This document shows positions 8,073-15,827 of a stretch of 64,000 nt of DNA, piece by piece. The notes beneath the pieces were generated by a model, which was not told where the DNA came from, ran no database searches, and worked only from the letters and a program-made list of their open reading frames with translations. The stretch covers positions 434,001 to 498,000 of the forward strand of contig NZ_JARGES010000043.1 in NCBI RefSeq assembly GCF_029210365.1, given 5' to 3'. Every line of letters starts with the position of its first letter. Position 1 is the first letter of the stretch. Made by a program: the position numbers and the translations under genes. The DNA is from Mesorhizobium sp. YIM 152430. Lineage in GTDB: Bacteria; Pseudomonadota; Alphaproteobacteria; Rhizobiales; Rhizobiaceae.

Positions 8073-8896
8073 CACCGCTCCTCCTGCCGTGTGAAGTGCC
8101 AGCCATGCCGCGCGACCCACGCCGCCAGCACAGCCTGCGCCGGTGCCGGCTCCTGTACCTTGTTATCCATCGTAACAGTCGGCGCGGCGCCGAGCCCGTC
8201 ATGCTCGATCACATAGAGACCGTGTCCATCGGCACGGGCGAGGGTGCGCAGGCTGCTCTGCCCGGTCTCGCGGCTGCGTACCAGCAGCGCCGCCTGATCC
8301 GGCGCGGACGGGACAAGCCAGCCATCATGGAAGATCGTCGCGCGGCTCGCCACGCGCAGGAAGCGGTTCAGCGCCACGGGATCATGCGCGGGCGCCGTAC
8401 CGGCGGTCAGGTGCACGGTCTCCTCCGCCGTCCAGCCCTGGCCGTCATGGCGGGCGATGCGCAGCAGCCGCACTTCCTGCCGCCCGGTCGTGCCGGTACT
8501 GAGCGCGACATAGGCGCCGCAGACGGGGTCAAACGCTTTGTCGTCCTGCCCGTCCCGCCCGAAAAAGGCGGACAGGCCGAGCAGCGCCTGCACCGGGGCG
8601 TCGCTCTCCTCAAGATCAGCATCGGTGAGGTAGCGTTTTTCACGAAGGAAGGCGGCGAGGGCTTCGGCGCGCTCTTCGGTCAGCACCTGCTTGCCGGCGG
8701 CAAAGCGGCGCAGCGCCTCGCCGAGCGCCTTGAAGCTGGTTTCGCGTTCATAGAAGGCGTGAGGGACGCTGTCGGCATCGACGATGTCGCGCGCAATGGC
8801 TTCCCATTGCCGCTTGCGTCCGCCCTGCCGCGTGGCGCTGCGATAGAGCAGCAGCCGGTCGCGCAGGCGGCGTATCACACCATCATCAAATGCCAT
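8072..8896 (-). CDS. Hypothetical protein translationally coupled to the ankyrin protein
   Basis: The 274-residue protein has no signal peptide or membrane segment and no motif I recognise. The N-terminal half is helical and charged (RRLRDRLLLYRSATRQGGRK, AEALAAFLREKRYLTDADLE). The C-terminal half is beta-rich with VRLLRIARHDGQGWTAEE and LYVIEHDGLG. The start at MAFDDGV is preceded by gggagg. It ends in a TGATG overlap with the ankyrin gene, so the two proteins probably work together, for example as a complex. This pairing is inference from gene order only. Confidence 0.65.
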   Translation of the reverse strand: MAFDDGVIRRLRDRLLLYRSATRQGGRKRQWEAIARDIVDADSVPHAFYERETSFKALGEALRRFAAGKQVLTEERAEALAAFLREKRYLTDADLEESDAPVQALLGLSAFFGRDGQDDKAFDPVCGAYVALSTGTTGRQEVRLLRIARHDGQGWTAEETVHLTAGTAPAHDPVALNRFLRVASRATIFHDGWLVPSAPDQAALLVRSRETGQSSLRTLARADGHGLYVIEHDGLGAAPTVTMDNKVQEPAPAQAVLAAWVARHGWHFTRQEER

Positions 8897-9026
8897 GCTT
8901 CCTCCGCCCTCCACCCCCCCCTACACCGCAGGGGTACGCGGAATGCGCGCGGTTTGGTGGCTCTAAACGCCGCCATCTTCTTTGCGAGGCCCCGCAAGAT
9001 CAAGGGCCGCGCAATTGAGGACGATC

Positions 9027-9713
9027 ATGACAGAGACCAGGTCACCCTTTGCAGGCCTGCCGGAGACGATCCAGTATGATGACGAGGAACGCGGCCCGGT
9101 GATCGAGGTCAGGACCTCGACCATCGGCCCGGTCGCGAAGCAGCTGGAAGAAGTCGGCACGGGCGTGATCGCCTTCCTCGGGCTGGTCTTCGCCTGCCAC
9201 CAGATATTCTTCGTCTACAGCCCCAAAATGGACAATGTGGTGCTGTGGGGCACGATCGCGTCGCTGATCAGCCTGTTTTACATCGGGATGCTGAATTATC
9301 TCCTGCACCGGGAAACGCTGATCCGCTTCACGGTCGACCGGATTGAAGTCTGCCGGAGCGGGAAGTGGGTGTATTACGACCGCCGCCAGCAGCACCGCTT
9401 CTCGCTGTTCCGCCATGACCGGGCCGATTGGGAAAAGCTCAAGGAGGAGCACAAGCGGGCGGAGGCGGCGCTGAAGCGCAAGGCTTACAAGCCGCGCTAT
9501 TTCTTCAGCGATTCTTATTTCGTGAGCCTCGATCATTACGGCCAGCGCAACGACCTGATGTGCGTGTTCCGGCATCCGGATGCGATGCAAATCCTCACCC
9601 GCCTCCAGGCCTGTGATGAGATCATGGACAGCTACGCCCGCGCCGGCAACAAGGCCGTGCTCGACCCCGCCGCCGACTGGGCGCCGCAGCCCGGCGACCT
9701 GCCAGCGGAATAA
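9027..9713 (+). CDS. Inner-membrane hypothetical protein with two helices
   Basis: The 228-residue protein has two predicted transmembrane helices close together (about residues 38-60, GVIAFLGLVFACHQIFFVY, and 68-90, WGTIASLISLFYIGMLNYLL). The N-terminus is soluble and acidic, and the long cytoplasmic C-terminal half is basic (YYDRRQQHRFSLFRHDRADW). I do not recognise a family. The start is chosen at 9027 with gagga upstream. It is followed by a strong terminator at 9725-9756. Its location between the coupling protein and ArdC suggests an element-encoded envelope function. Confidence 0.65.
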   Translation: MTETRSPFAGLPETIQYDDEERGPVIEVRTSTIGPVAKQLEEVGTGVIAFLGLVFACHQIFFVYSPKMDNVVLWGTIASLISLFYIGMLNYLLHRETLIRFTVDRIEVCRSGKWVYYDRRQQHRFSLFRHDRADWEKLKEEHKRAEAALKRKAYKPRYFFSDSYFVSLDHYGQRNDLMCVFRHPDAMQILTRLQACDEIMDSYARAGNKAVLDPAADWAPQPGDLPAE

Positions 9714-9724
9714 ACGAAAAAGGC

Positions 9725-9756
9725 TCCGCGCCCGGCATCGCCGGGCGCGGAATTTT
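9725..9756 (+). terminator. Bidirectional-type terminator between 9713 and 9764
   Basis: A perfect stem (CCGCGCCCGGC / GCCGGGCGCGG, loop atc) is followed by aattttt. The minus strand has a T-rich tract as well (rc of aaaaa before the stem), so it can end both the membrane-protein gene and the convergent ArdC gene. Confidence 0.75.
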
Positions 9757-9763
9757 TGGAAGC

Positions 9764-10672
9764 TCAAGCCGCCTGCGCTTCCGCCTCCACTTCTTCTTGG
9801 GGCTGCAATCCCGCAAGATAATCAGCGGCGCGCTGCGCATGGGCGGCGGCTGCAAAAATCGCCTTGCGGTCATCCTTCAGGACCTTCAGCCAAGACGCGA
9901 TATAGCTGGCATGGTCGGGCCGGGTTTCCGGGGTAAGCTCCAGATCGGCGGACAGGAACGCCGCGCCCAGCTCGGCGACCAGCTCCTCCATGGCATAGCC
10001 TTCATCACCCCAGCGCTTGCGGCCAAAGTCACGATCAAGCCGGGATTTGTGCTTCGTCCAGTGGGTCAGCTCATGCGCCAGCGTGGCGTAATAGCATTCC
10101 GCGTCGCGGAACGTCTCGAACGGCGGCATCTGCACGCGGTCCTCGGTCACGCTATAGAAGGCCTGATTGCCACCGTGCCGGACATCCGCGCCGCTCGCGG
10201 CAAAGAACGTTTCGGCCTTCTCGATCCGCGCCACCGGATCAAGCATTGCCTCCTGCATGGCGTAGAAATGCGCGGGCAGTCCTTCGACCTGTTCGGCATT
10301 GAAGACGGTATAGCCTTTCATGAAGGGGATTTCGCGCGCGGACTCTTCGCCGGTCTCGGCATCGGCTTCGGTGCGGGTGATGGTGTTGGCATAGACGACA
10401 AGGCTGCCCTTCTCGCCCTTGCGCACCTGCCCGCCCAGCTCCTGCGCCTGCTTGTAGGTCAGCCACAACGGCGCGGCAAAGCCCTGCGCCATGGCGGACG
10501 ACCACAGCATGATGACATTGATGCCGCGATAGGCGATGCCGTTGGCCCGTAGCGGCCTTGTGATCCGTCCGGCGGCGTGCTCTGCATTCCAGGGTTTAAG
10601 CCACGGCCTGACGCCTTTCTCCAGTTCGGCTACGATGCAGTCGGTTACACGTTGATAAATATCGGGTTTCAT
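9764..10672 (-). CDS. ardC: ArdC-type antirestriction protein
   Basis: ArdC proteins protect incoming plasmid DNA from restriction enzymes. They pair an N-terminal ssDNA-binding domain (DUF1738) with a C-terminal zincin-like metalloprotease domain. Here the N-terminus has the family signature IVAELEKGVRPWLKPWN and NGIAYRGINVIML. The metalloprotease core is LAHELTHWTKH with H200, E201 and H204, followed by the third-ligand region YAMEELVAELGAAFL. The length of 302 aa is normal. The ATG follows ggagaaaggca. It probably acts early after transfer, consistent with a conjugative element. Confidence 0.9.
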   Translation of the reverse strand: MKPDIYQRVTDCIVAELEKGVRPWLKPWNAEHAAGRITRPLRANGIAYRGINVIMLWSSAMAQGFAAPLWLTYKQAQELGGQVRKGEKGSLVVYANTITRTEADAETGEESAREIPFMKGYTVFNAEQVEGLPAHFYAMQEAMLDPVARIEKAETFFAASGADVRHGGNQAFYSVTEDRVQMPPFETFRDAECYYATLAHELTHWTKHKSRLDRDFGRKRWGDEGYAMEELVAELGAAFLSADLELTPETRPDHASYIASWLKVLKDDRKAIFAAAAHAQRAADYLAGLQPQEEVEAEAQAA

Positions 10673-11083
10673 TGCCTTTCTCCTTGGTTAGCGGGTTGCG
10701 CATGCAACCAACTAGCCACGCGGCAATGAGCGGGGGTGCGGCCGTCAGGACCGCCGCCGGGGAAAGGGGGATCACCCGGCCTGCACAAGCCCCGCCTTCG
10801 GGGCGCGGAAGGCCGGGGAACGCCCCGGCGGCGTCCGGAGCAAAGCGAAGGAGTTCGTCTTGACGGCCCGGGGGCGGCACGCCCCTTTCTTTTTTAATGG
10901 CTGCGCGCAAGGCGCGCGGCGGGCGGCACGCCCCTCTTTCTTAGACGCTGCGCGCAACGCGCGCGGGGGCCGCAGGCCCCTTCTTCAATGAGAGACAGAG
11001 CGCGCCAACAGCGCTCAATTATCAGCGCGAGGGATAGTCACCGTGCCCTGATTTTGTCTGTCGTCGGTCGCAAAAGTGACTGA
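10673..11083. other. 411-bp ArdC leader region with tandem hairpin units
   Basis: No gene is visible. The left part holds GC-rich inverted repeats, such as CCCCGCCTTCGGGGCG near 10790-10806, and the right part holds the tandem hairpin-pyrimidine units described separately. The promoter of ardC should be here, on the minus strand. Confidence 0.5.
10871..11018 (+). repeat. Three degenerate tandem units of hairpin, pyrimidine tract and GCGCGC hairpin
   Basis: Unit 1 (10871-10920) is GGGGCGgcacGCCCC, then a T-rich tract (tttctttttt), then GCGCGCaaggCGCGC. Unit 2 (10921-10966) repeats this with tctttctt and GCGCGCaaCGCGCGC. Unit 3 (10967-11018) is more diverged (GGGCCgcaGGCCCC, ttcttc, GCGCGC...GCGC). 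Each looks like a rho-independent terminator read on the + strand, although no + gene leads into them. Confidence 0.6.
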
Positions 11084-11614
11084 TCATCTCCGATCAGTAG
11101 ATATGTTGTATTTGCGAAAGAGATCGCCCAGCGCCTCGGCCACGAGGTCTTGAACTGTCGTGCGCTCGCGTGCTGCAAGCTGCTTCAGCGTGTGCGAATA
11201 GAATTCGTCCACATAGGCTGAAACCACCTTCTTGCCCTCACGACTGGCCTGAATTTTTCTACTACTTCCCAAATATGCGTTAAGCGCGGTCGGCCTATAA
11301 CCCTGACTTCCTAAATATTTATAAACAATATCCCGCGTAGGATCAGCCTCATAAATTTCAGTGCTTCCGTACATTCTTCCATTAAGAATCTCGACGGCTC
11401 TGAATGGTTCACAAAAGCGGTGTATTTGCTTTTCAACTTCTAGATATTTCATCCCGACCTGGAAAATGAATGAACTTTCTACTTCGACGCCGTTGCAGTC
11501 GTTACTTATAGATTGGTATCGACAGCGCACGTCATCGTAGCTGCTACCAATCTTGACGAGTCCGTTTTCTCCATCGTCCGGCAAGGAAAATATGTAAATA
11601 TACCCTTCGTTCAT
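11084..11614 (-). CDS. T5orf172/GIY-YIG-like nuclease domain fused to ribbon-helix-helix domain
   Basis: The N-terminal half starts GYIYIFSLPDDGENGLVKIG, then SSYDDVRCRYQSI. This is the GYIY...KIG...R pattern of the T5orf172/Mug113 branch of the GIY-YIG nuclease superfamily. The C-terminal ~45 residues (KKVVSAYVDEFYSHTLKQLA...TTVQDLVAEAL) look like a CopG/ParG-type ribbon-helix-helix DNA-binding or antitoxin-like domain. The 176-aa gene is visibly AT-richer than its neighbours. It lies downstream of ietS on the same strand, 161 bases away. I infer a DNA-acting regulator or nuclease; activity is unproven. Confidence 0.6.
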   Translation of the reverse strand: MNEGYIYIFSLPDDGENGLVKIGSSYDDVRCRYQSISNDCNGVEVESSFIFQVGMKYLEVEKQIHRFCEPFRAVEILNGRMYGSTEIYEADPTRDIVYKYLGSQGYRPTALNAYLGSSRKIQASREGKKVVSAYVDEFYSHTLKQLAARERTTVQDLVAEALGDLFRKYNISTDRR

Positions 11615-11775
11615 GTAATTATTATACTAAGCGAAATTCAAAGATGTATATACCTAAATGCCGCGCGAGGGATAGTCACCGGATGGCGGAAACGGCCCCA
11701 CCGATTCCGGGCGCGCAGCGCCTATAGCCCGGTCCGGCCTGCCGGACGCGCCTGACCGATAAAACCATGCCTGGA

Positions 11776-14370
11776 TTACGCCTGCGCCCGAACGCGCAAA
11801 GTCTGCTCGATTTCCTGATGAATATCGAACTGAACCTCAGCTTCGACCTGAAGCGTCACGGCAATGGCGTACAGGATATCCTCATCCTGATTCAGCCCGC
11901 CGCCGGAGGCGTCACGACACTGCACCCGGATCGGGATATCGGCGTCCTCGCCGAATTCGGGTATGGTCTGGATTCTGTTCTTCAGGCGCTTTGACCAGAC
12001 GGACCCGCGCTTGATGATGTTCGCATCCAGCCCGTCGGGGGTCATGTCGAAACCCCATCTGCCGTCATCTTCATCATCGGCTTCGTTGACCGCGACGGCT
12101 TCCAACGCAGCAAGCCGGTATTGAGCGCGCGAAGGATTGACCGGCGAAAACCACGCCAGGGTCACGCGCATGGAGCGCGGCAGCTTCTCTCCCGACAGGG
12201 ATGGCGGCACGGGCATCCTGAAAACCTGCGCGCCGTCCTTGCGGATTGTTCCCAGGCCGACCATCGTCACGCCGGACTCAGGCGATTCCCGCATCAACCC
12301 GCCATCCAGATAGCCATGCCCGAAATGACGGCAGACTTCCTCCTTCGCGCGCAGATGCTGTTTGCTGCCAAGCCGGCCTTTCTCTTCGTCGTAGAGATCG
12401 AGTGCGTCCTGCGGCCATCTCGCGGCATTGACCGCGAGCGCTCGGGTCAGAAGTGCATTCTGGCGACGGGACAGTTCCAGTCCCTCATAGGGACCGTCTT
12501 CTCCCGTGAGCGCCGCGGCGGCGCGCAATAAGGAACGGGTGACGAGCGCAGCCGCAGGGCTCGTACCGCGAGATTTTTGGGTGGCGTCCTGCCCTGGCGG
12601 CGACGCTGCGACAAGACCAGTGCGACTGGACTGCATGGCTCGCAAGCTGACATCTGTCCCTTGGGGCATGGCGCGCACTTCCAGGCAGCCGCCTGCCTCG
12701 ACGAGATCGGGTTTGATAGACCGGCGGGAGCCCAATCCAAGGGCGCTGGTCATCTGCGGCACAAATTCGCCGTCCTCCTCCAGTTTGAGGATGCCGGCCT
12801 GCTGCGGCGGCGTGTGGTTGGCGTAATCAAGTGACAATGCGCCCACGGTCAGGCCGTTCAACGATTCCGCCGGCGCGAGAAGCGTACGGTTGAAAATGCC
12901 ATCGCGCATTGCCCCGCGAACCGTAGCGCGGCGGTCGATGATCGCGGCGTTCTCAAAGTCCATCGTGGTCGTTCCGGGAAGGGCGAGATGGCCGACATTG
13001 CCAGCCGAAATCACAAAGAGCAGCCCTTCCTTCGCCGCCCACCAGTCCATCAGCCGCGCAAGCGCGCTGATGCGCCCGGAGAAGTGACTGTCGCGGACGC
13101 CGATGGAGAAATTGACGACAAACACCTCCGGTGCCACGGGCTCGTCGGTGCCAATCAGCCGCATCAGAGTGGTGTGCACCACATCGACAAAGAGGCGGTT
13201 TCCCGCGGTTTCAGCGCCGTTCTCCAGGTCGATCAGGACAGGTACGCTGATAAGCCGCGTATCCGTGAGGGGCGTGCCGTCGGCCTGTAGATCGCCGCGC
13301 AGGATCAGCGAAGCCATCGCGGTAGCGTGGTATCGCCGGGCTACCGGCGAAAGCCTGACCAGGTCGTGCATATCTTCGATGACGACACCGCCATCGAGGG
13401 ACCGATGGGCCGCGACGGGTGTCCCGTCGAGAAGCGCCGCACGGATTGGCGCGTCGGGATCGAACGCACCGTCAACGGCACGATCTTCGCCTGCGGCATC
13501 CGGACCATCCGGTATGGCCTGACCGATCGTCTGCGGCAGGATGAACTGGACACCTTCAAGCGTGGCAAGACCGTCAATATCGGCGGGATTAGCCAGCATC
13601 TCGCGCACAGCAAGGCAAGGAAGCTCTACGAGAAGCGCTTCATAGATAAAGCCGTCTTCGGCAATGGAGCTGCGATCCAGGATCGAGCCGTCCCGCGCGG
13701 CCACACGTTGCTCCAGCTCGCCGCGCCAGTTCGCACGTTTTTCGGCGTTCGCCGTCGGCCAGATTTCAAACTCGATGGAGATCGGATCTTCGCCTGCCCG
13801 GAAAGCGAGTCGATCTTCAATGACTGCGCGCGCCGTGTCGCCAAGCCGGTCCTGCGGCCCCCACGGGCGCAATTCAAGGAGCAGGTCGAAGACCCCCCAC
13901 CACGGTGCGGCGCCGTGTGGCGCGTTTTCTCCCCGCTGATGCGCTCTCCACAGCGAAAGCATCTGCTGGAATGACTCTATGGTAGGAATGGTCGCGTACA
14001 ACGTGCGCGCCAAGCTCGCTGCGTCTCCGGCCGGCTGGAAACCCTCCGGATAGTCCTCCAGGGTTTCCAGTTCCTCTTCGGAGAAGACTTCAAGACCGGC
14101 CTCACGCGCTACCTTGGCAAAATTGGCAACACTGCCGGCTGTGACAAAAACGAGCGCACGCTCAGGCGCTATGCCAGCGGGGTCCTGGCGAAGCGCGACC
14201 AGCGGATCGTCGCTGGCAAACGCCGCGCTCAACCTGTCGAAAGTTGCCTGAAAACGCTGGCCCTGCCGTGCCCGCCCGGGTCCCGACGGTCTCGGCGGGA
14301 CACCGGAACTCCCCGTGGGACGAATAGCATTGACCGGATCAGGAAACCGGAGGATCGGTCTTTCCACCAT
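11776..14370 (-). CDS. ietS: Subtilisin-like (S8) serine protease, IetS-type toxin/effector
   Basis: The 864-aa protein is a peptidase S8 with an intact triad: Asp315 (AALLDGTPVAAH), His348 (RRYHATAMASLI) and Ser604 (SRGTSPAAALV), plus oxyanion Asn458 (FVISAGNVG). There is no signal peptide, so it should act in the cytoplasm. About 300 N-terminal residues precede the catalytic domain and may be the regulatory part. Its ATG lies within the 3' end of the AAA ATPase gene (32-base overlap). The pair matches IetA/IetS, a toxin-antitoxin module stabilising pTiC58 and later listed among antiphage systems; the assignment rests on architecture and gene order. Confidence 0.75.
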   Translation of the reverse strand: MVERPILRFPDPVNAIRPTGSSGVPPRPSGPGRARQGQRFQATFDRLSAAFASDDPLVALRQDPAGIAPERALVFVTAGSVANFAKVAREAGLEVFSEEELETLEDYPEGFQPAGDAASLARTLYATIPTIESFQQMLSLWRAHQRGENAPHGAAPWWGVFDLLLELRPWGPQDRLGDTARAVIEDRLAFRAGEDPISIEFEIWPTANAEKRANWRGELEQRVAARDGSILDRSSIAEDGFIYEALLVELPCLAVREMLANPADIDGLATLEGVQFILPQTIGQAIPDGPDAAGEDRAVDGAFDPDAPIRAALLDGTPVAAHRSLDGGVVIEDMHDLVRLSPVARRYHATAMASLILRGDLQADGTPLTDTRLISVPVLIDLENGAETAGNRLFVDVVHTTLMRLIGTDEPVAPEVFVVNFSIGVRDSHFSGRISALARLMDWWAAKEGLLFVISAGNVGHLALPGTTTMDFENAAIIDRRATVRGAMRDGIFNRTLLAPAESLNGLTVGALSLDYANHTPPQQAGILKLEEDGEFVPQMTSALGLGSRRSIKPDLVEAGGCLEVRAMPQGTDVSLRAMQSSRTGLVAASPPGQDATQKSRGTSPAAALVTRSLLRAAAALTGEDGPYEGLELSRRQNALLTRALAVNAARWPQDALDLYDEEKGRLGSKQHLRAKEEVCRHFGHGYLDGGLMRESPESGVTMVGLGTIRKDGAQVFRMPVPPSLSGEKLPRSMRVTLAWFSPVNPSRAQYRLAALEAVAVNEADDEDDGRWGFDMTPDGLDANIIKRGSVWSKRLKNRIQTIPEFGEDADIPIRVQCRDASGGGLNQDEDILYAIAVTLQVEAEVQFDIHQEIEQTLRVRAQA

Positions 14371-15361
14371 CTATGCCCCCTGTCTCCCGTATGCCGGACC
14401 GTGAACGAAAGGCTTTAACGCGATCATCCAATATAGATCGGAGCTCACGGGCGCCCTGCGCTAAAGCTATTCTCCGCCTTACATCAAGAAAAAATGCCTC
14501 AGCCTCTGAAAAACTGACAGGATTGACCGACTCGCACAAGCGTTTGGCGGTATAACCCGGTTGACCGCCCAGCGTATCGAGTTGGTCATCAAAATATTTG
14601 ATCATTTCCTTGGCCGACGGAGCATCGAGGTTCAGCCGCAGCTCAAACCGACGCCAGGTGGCGCGGTCCAGCAGTTCCGGGTGATTGGTCGCGCCAATCA
14701 GCACGCAATAAGGGGGCAGGTCATCAATCTGAAGCAGGAGCGTCGTGATGACCCGCTTGATTTCGCCGGTCTCGTGAATATCGCCCCGCTCCTTGCCGAT
14801 GGCGTCAAATTCATCAAAGAACAGGACGCAAGGCTCCGTGCGGGCGAAATCGAACAGCCGGCGCAGACGCTGCGCCGTCTCGCCAAGGTAGCTTGTGACG
14901 ACCGCGTCATAGCGCACAGTGAAGAGCGGTAGCGCTAACTCGTACGCTATCGCTTCGGCAAGCGAGGTTTTCCCGTTGCCGGGAGGGCCGGCCAGCAGCA
15001 ACCGATGGCGAGGCTCAAGGCCGTGCACCCGCAGGACATCGGCCCGGCGCTGCTCTTCGATCAACTCGTCACAAGCCTTGCGAATACCTTCGTCGAGATA
15101 CAGAGCCGACAGGGGACGCCGGGGCTCAGTGCGCTGAATGCCGCCCGATCCGTCGCGGACTCGGATGCCCGGCGCACTTGCCTGACCGTTCCGCTGACTT
15201 GGCTGCTGCGTATCAAGGACGCGCGTTATCCGCTCTGCGACGCCGGAATGCTTCTTCGACCGCTCGTCCGCAGCGATAGCCTCGGCGACAGCGCGCGCGT
15301 CGGCAACGTCACCGCGGACGCTGGCCTTGACGAGATTAATGATGAGGTCACTGCGCGCCAT
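14339..15361 (-). CDS. ietA: AAA ATPase, IetA-type partner of the S8 protease
   Basis: The 340-aa protein has a single AAA module: Walker A (GPPGNGKT, residues 125-132), Walker B (VLFFDEFD, 179-186), sensor 1 (LIGATNHPE) and an arginine-finger region (DRATWRRFE). It belongs with FtsH/spastin-like AAA proteins but lacks a protease domain of its own. The ~100 N-terminal residues are probably the substrate- or partner-binding part. It is upstream of and overlaps the protease gene by 32 bases, so expression is coupled. In the pTiC58 system the ATPase is the antitoxin, so here it presumably holds the protease in check. Confidence 0.75.
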   Translation of the reverse strand: MARSDLIINLVKASVRGDVADARAVAEAIAADERSKKHSGVAERITRVLDTQQPSQRNGQASAPGIRVRDGSGGIQRTEPRRPLSALYLDEGIRKACDELIEEQRRADVLRVHGLEPRHRLLLAGPPGNGKTSLAEAIAYELALPLFTVRYDAVVTSYLGETAQRLRRLFDFARTEPCVLFFDEFDAIGKERGDIHETGEIKRVITTLLLQIDDLPPYCVLIGATNHPELLDRATWRRFELRLNLDAPSAKEMIKYFDDQLDTLGGQPGYTAKRLCESVNPVSFSEAEAFFLDVRRRIALAQGARELRSILDDRVKAFRSRSGIRETGGIDGGKTDPPVS

Positions 15362-15722
15362 CTAAATCCGTGCCCTTCAAAACGGCACCAGAAGATTCGC
15401 ACCGTATTCTTTAATTCTGGCACGGATCAGGGCCTCACGTCACCCGGAAAACGTAATTCCAGCCCGGCTGCGCGCGGCATGCACAGGATCAAAAGCCGCA
15501 CAGGGTCCGCTGCGGCGCACAACGGCGGAGGCTGCGGCAGCGCCAACTCCAGATCACGCGAAAACCTCATGGCCTTGCCACAAACTCGCCACAAGCCGAA
15601 AAAGACAGAGCCGGACAATTGAGGATTTCTGCGGATTACAGCGGATCGCTGTTGTGGCGCGATTTGTGGCAAGAAACCAGAAACACGGCCCTTAAAATCC
15701 CACTAAGCCATTGATTTAATTA
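15362..15722. other. 361-bp non-coding segment next to the integrase att region
   Basis: No convincing gene. It is upstream of ietA (minus strand), so it should hold the ietAS promoter. It also contains two of the three GCCACA-type repeats proposed as integrase arm sites. A minus-strand reading at 15427-15672 is not supported by a ribosome binding site or recognisable protein. Confidence 0.5.
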
Positions 15723-15827
15723 TGGCGCGCCCGGCAGGACTCGAACCTGCAACCGTCTGCTTAGAAGGGCGATCAAAAAGATGATATTTCAGTCAATTAC
15801 TACTCTGCTGCCACAGATTCGCCACAG
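15575..15827. repeat. Three GCCACA-N5/6-GCCACA sites flanking the tRNA fragment
   Basis: The copies are 15575-15594 (TTGCCACAAACTCGCCACAA), 15652-15672 (same pattern on the minus strand, 6-base spacer) and 15808-15827 (CTGCCACAGATTCGCCACAG, inside the integrase stop region). Each is a direct repeat of GCCACA. Their position around a tRNA fragment beside a tyrosine integrase suggests arm-type binding sites. Confidence 0.55.
15723..15768 (-). other. tRNA-Arg(TCT) 3' fragment, integrase attachment site
   Basis: On the minus strand the sequence runs from the anticodon loop (CTTCTAA, anticodon TCT) through the T arm (GGTTCGAGTCC) to the 3' CCA of a tRNA-Arg. The 5' half is missing: the bases before the loop cannot pair with the anticodon stem. 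This is the usual product of integration by a tyrosine integrase at the anticodon loop. The integrase gene lies 31 bases away. No complete tRNA-Arg(TCT) was found in the window. Confidence 0.75.

Noticed and set aside
10871-11018. CRISPR-like array
   Set aside because: The units are degenerate hairpin repeats of varying length without unique spacers or cas genes.
15427-15672. Minus-strand frame of 81 codons upstream of ietA
   Set aside because: No ribosome binding site or recognisable protein, and it overlaps the repeat sites next to the attachment region.
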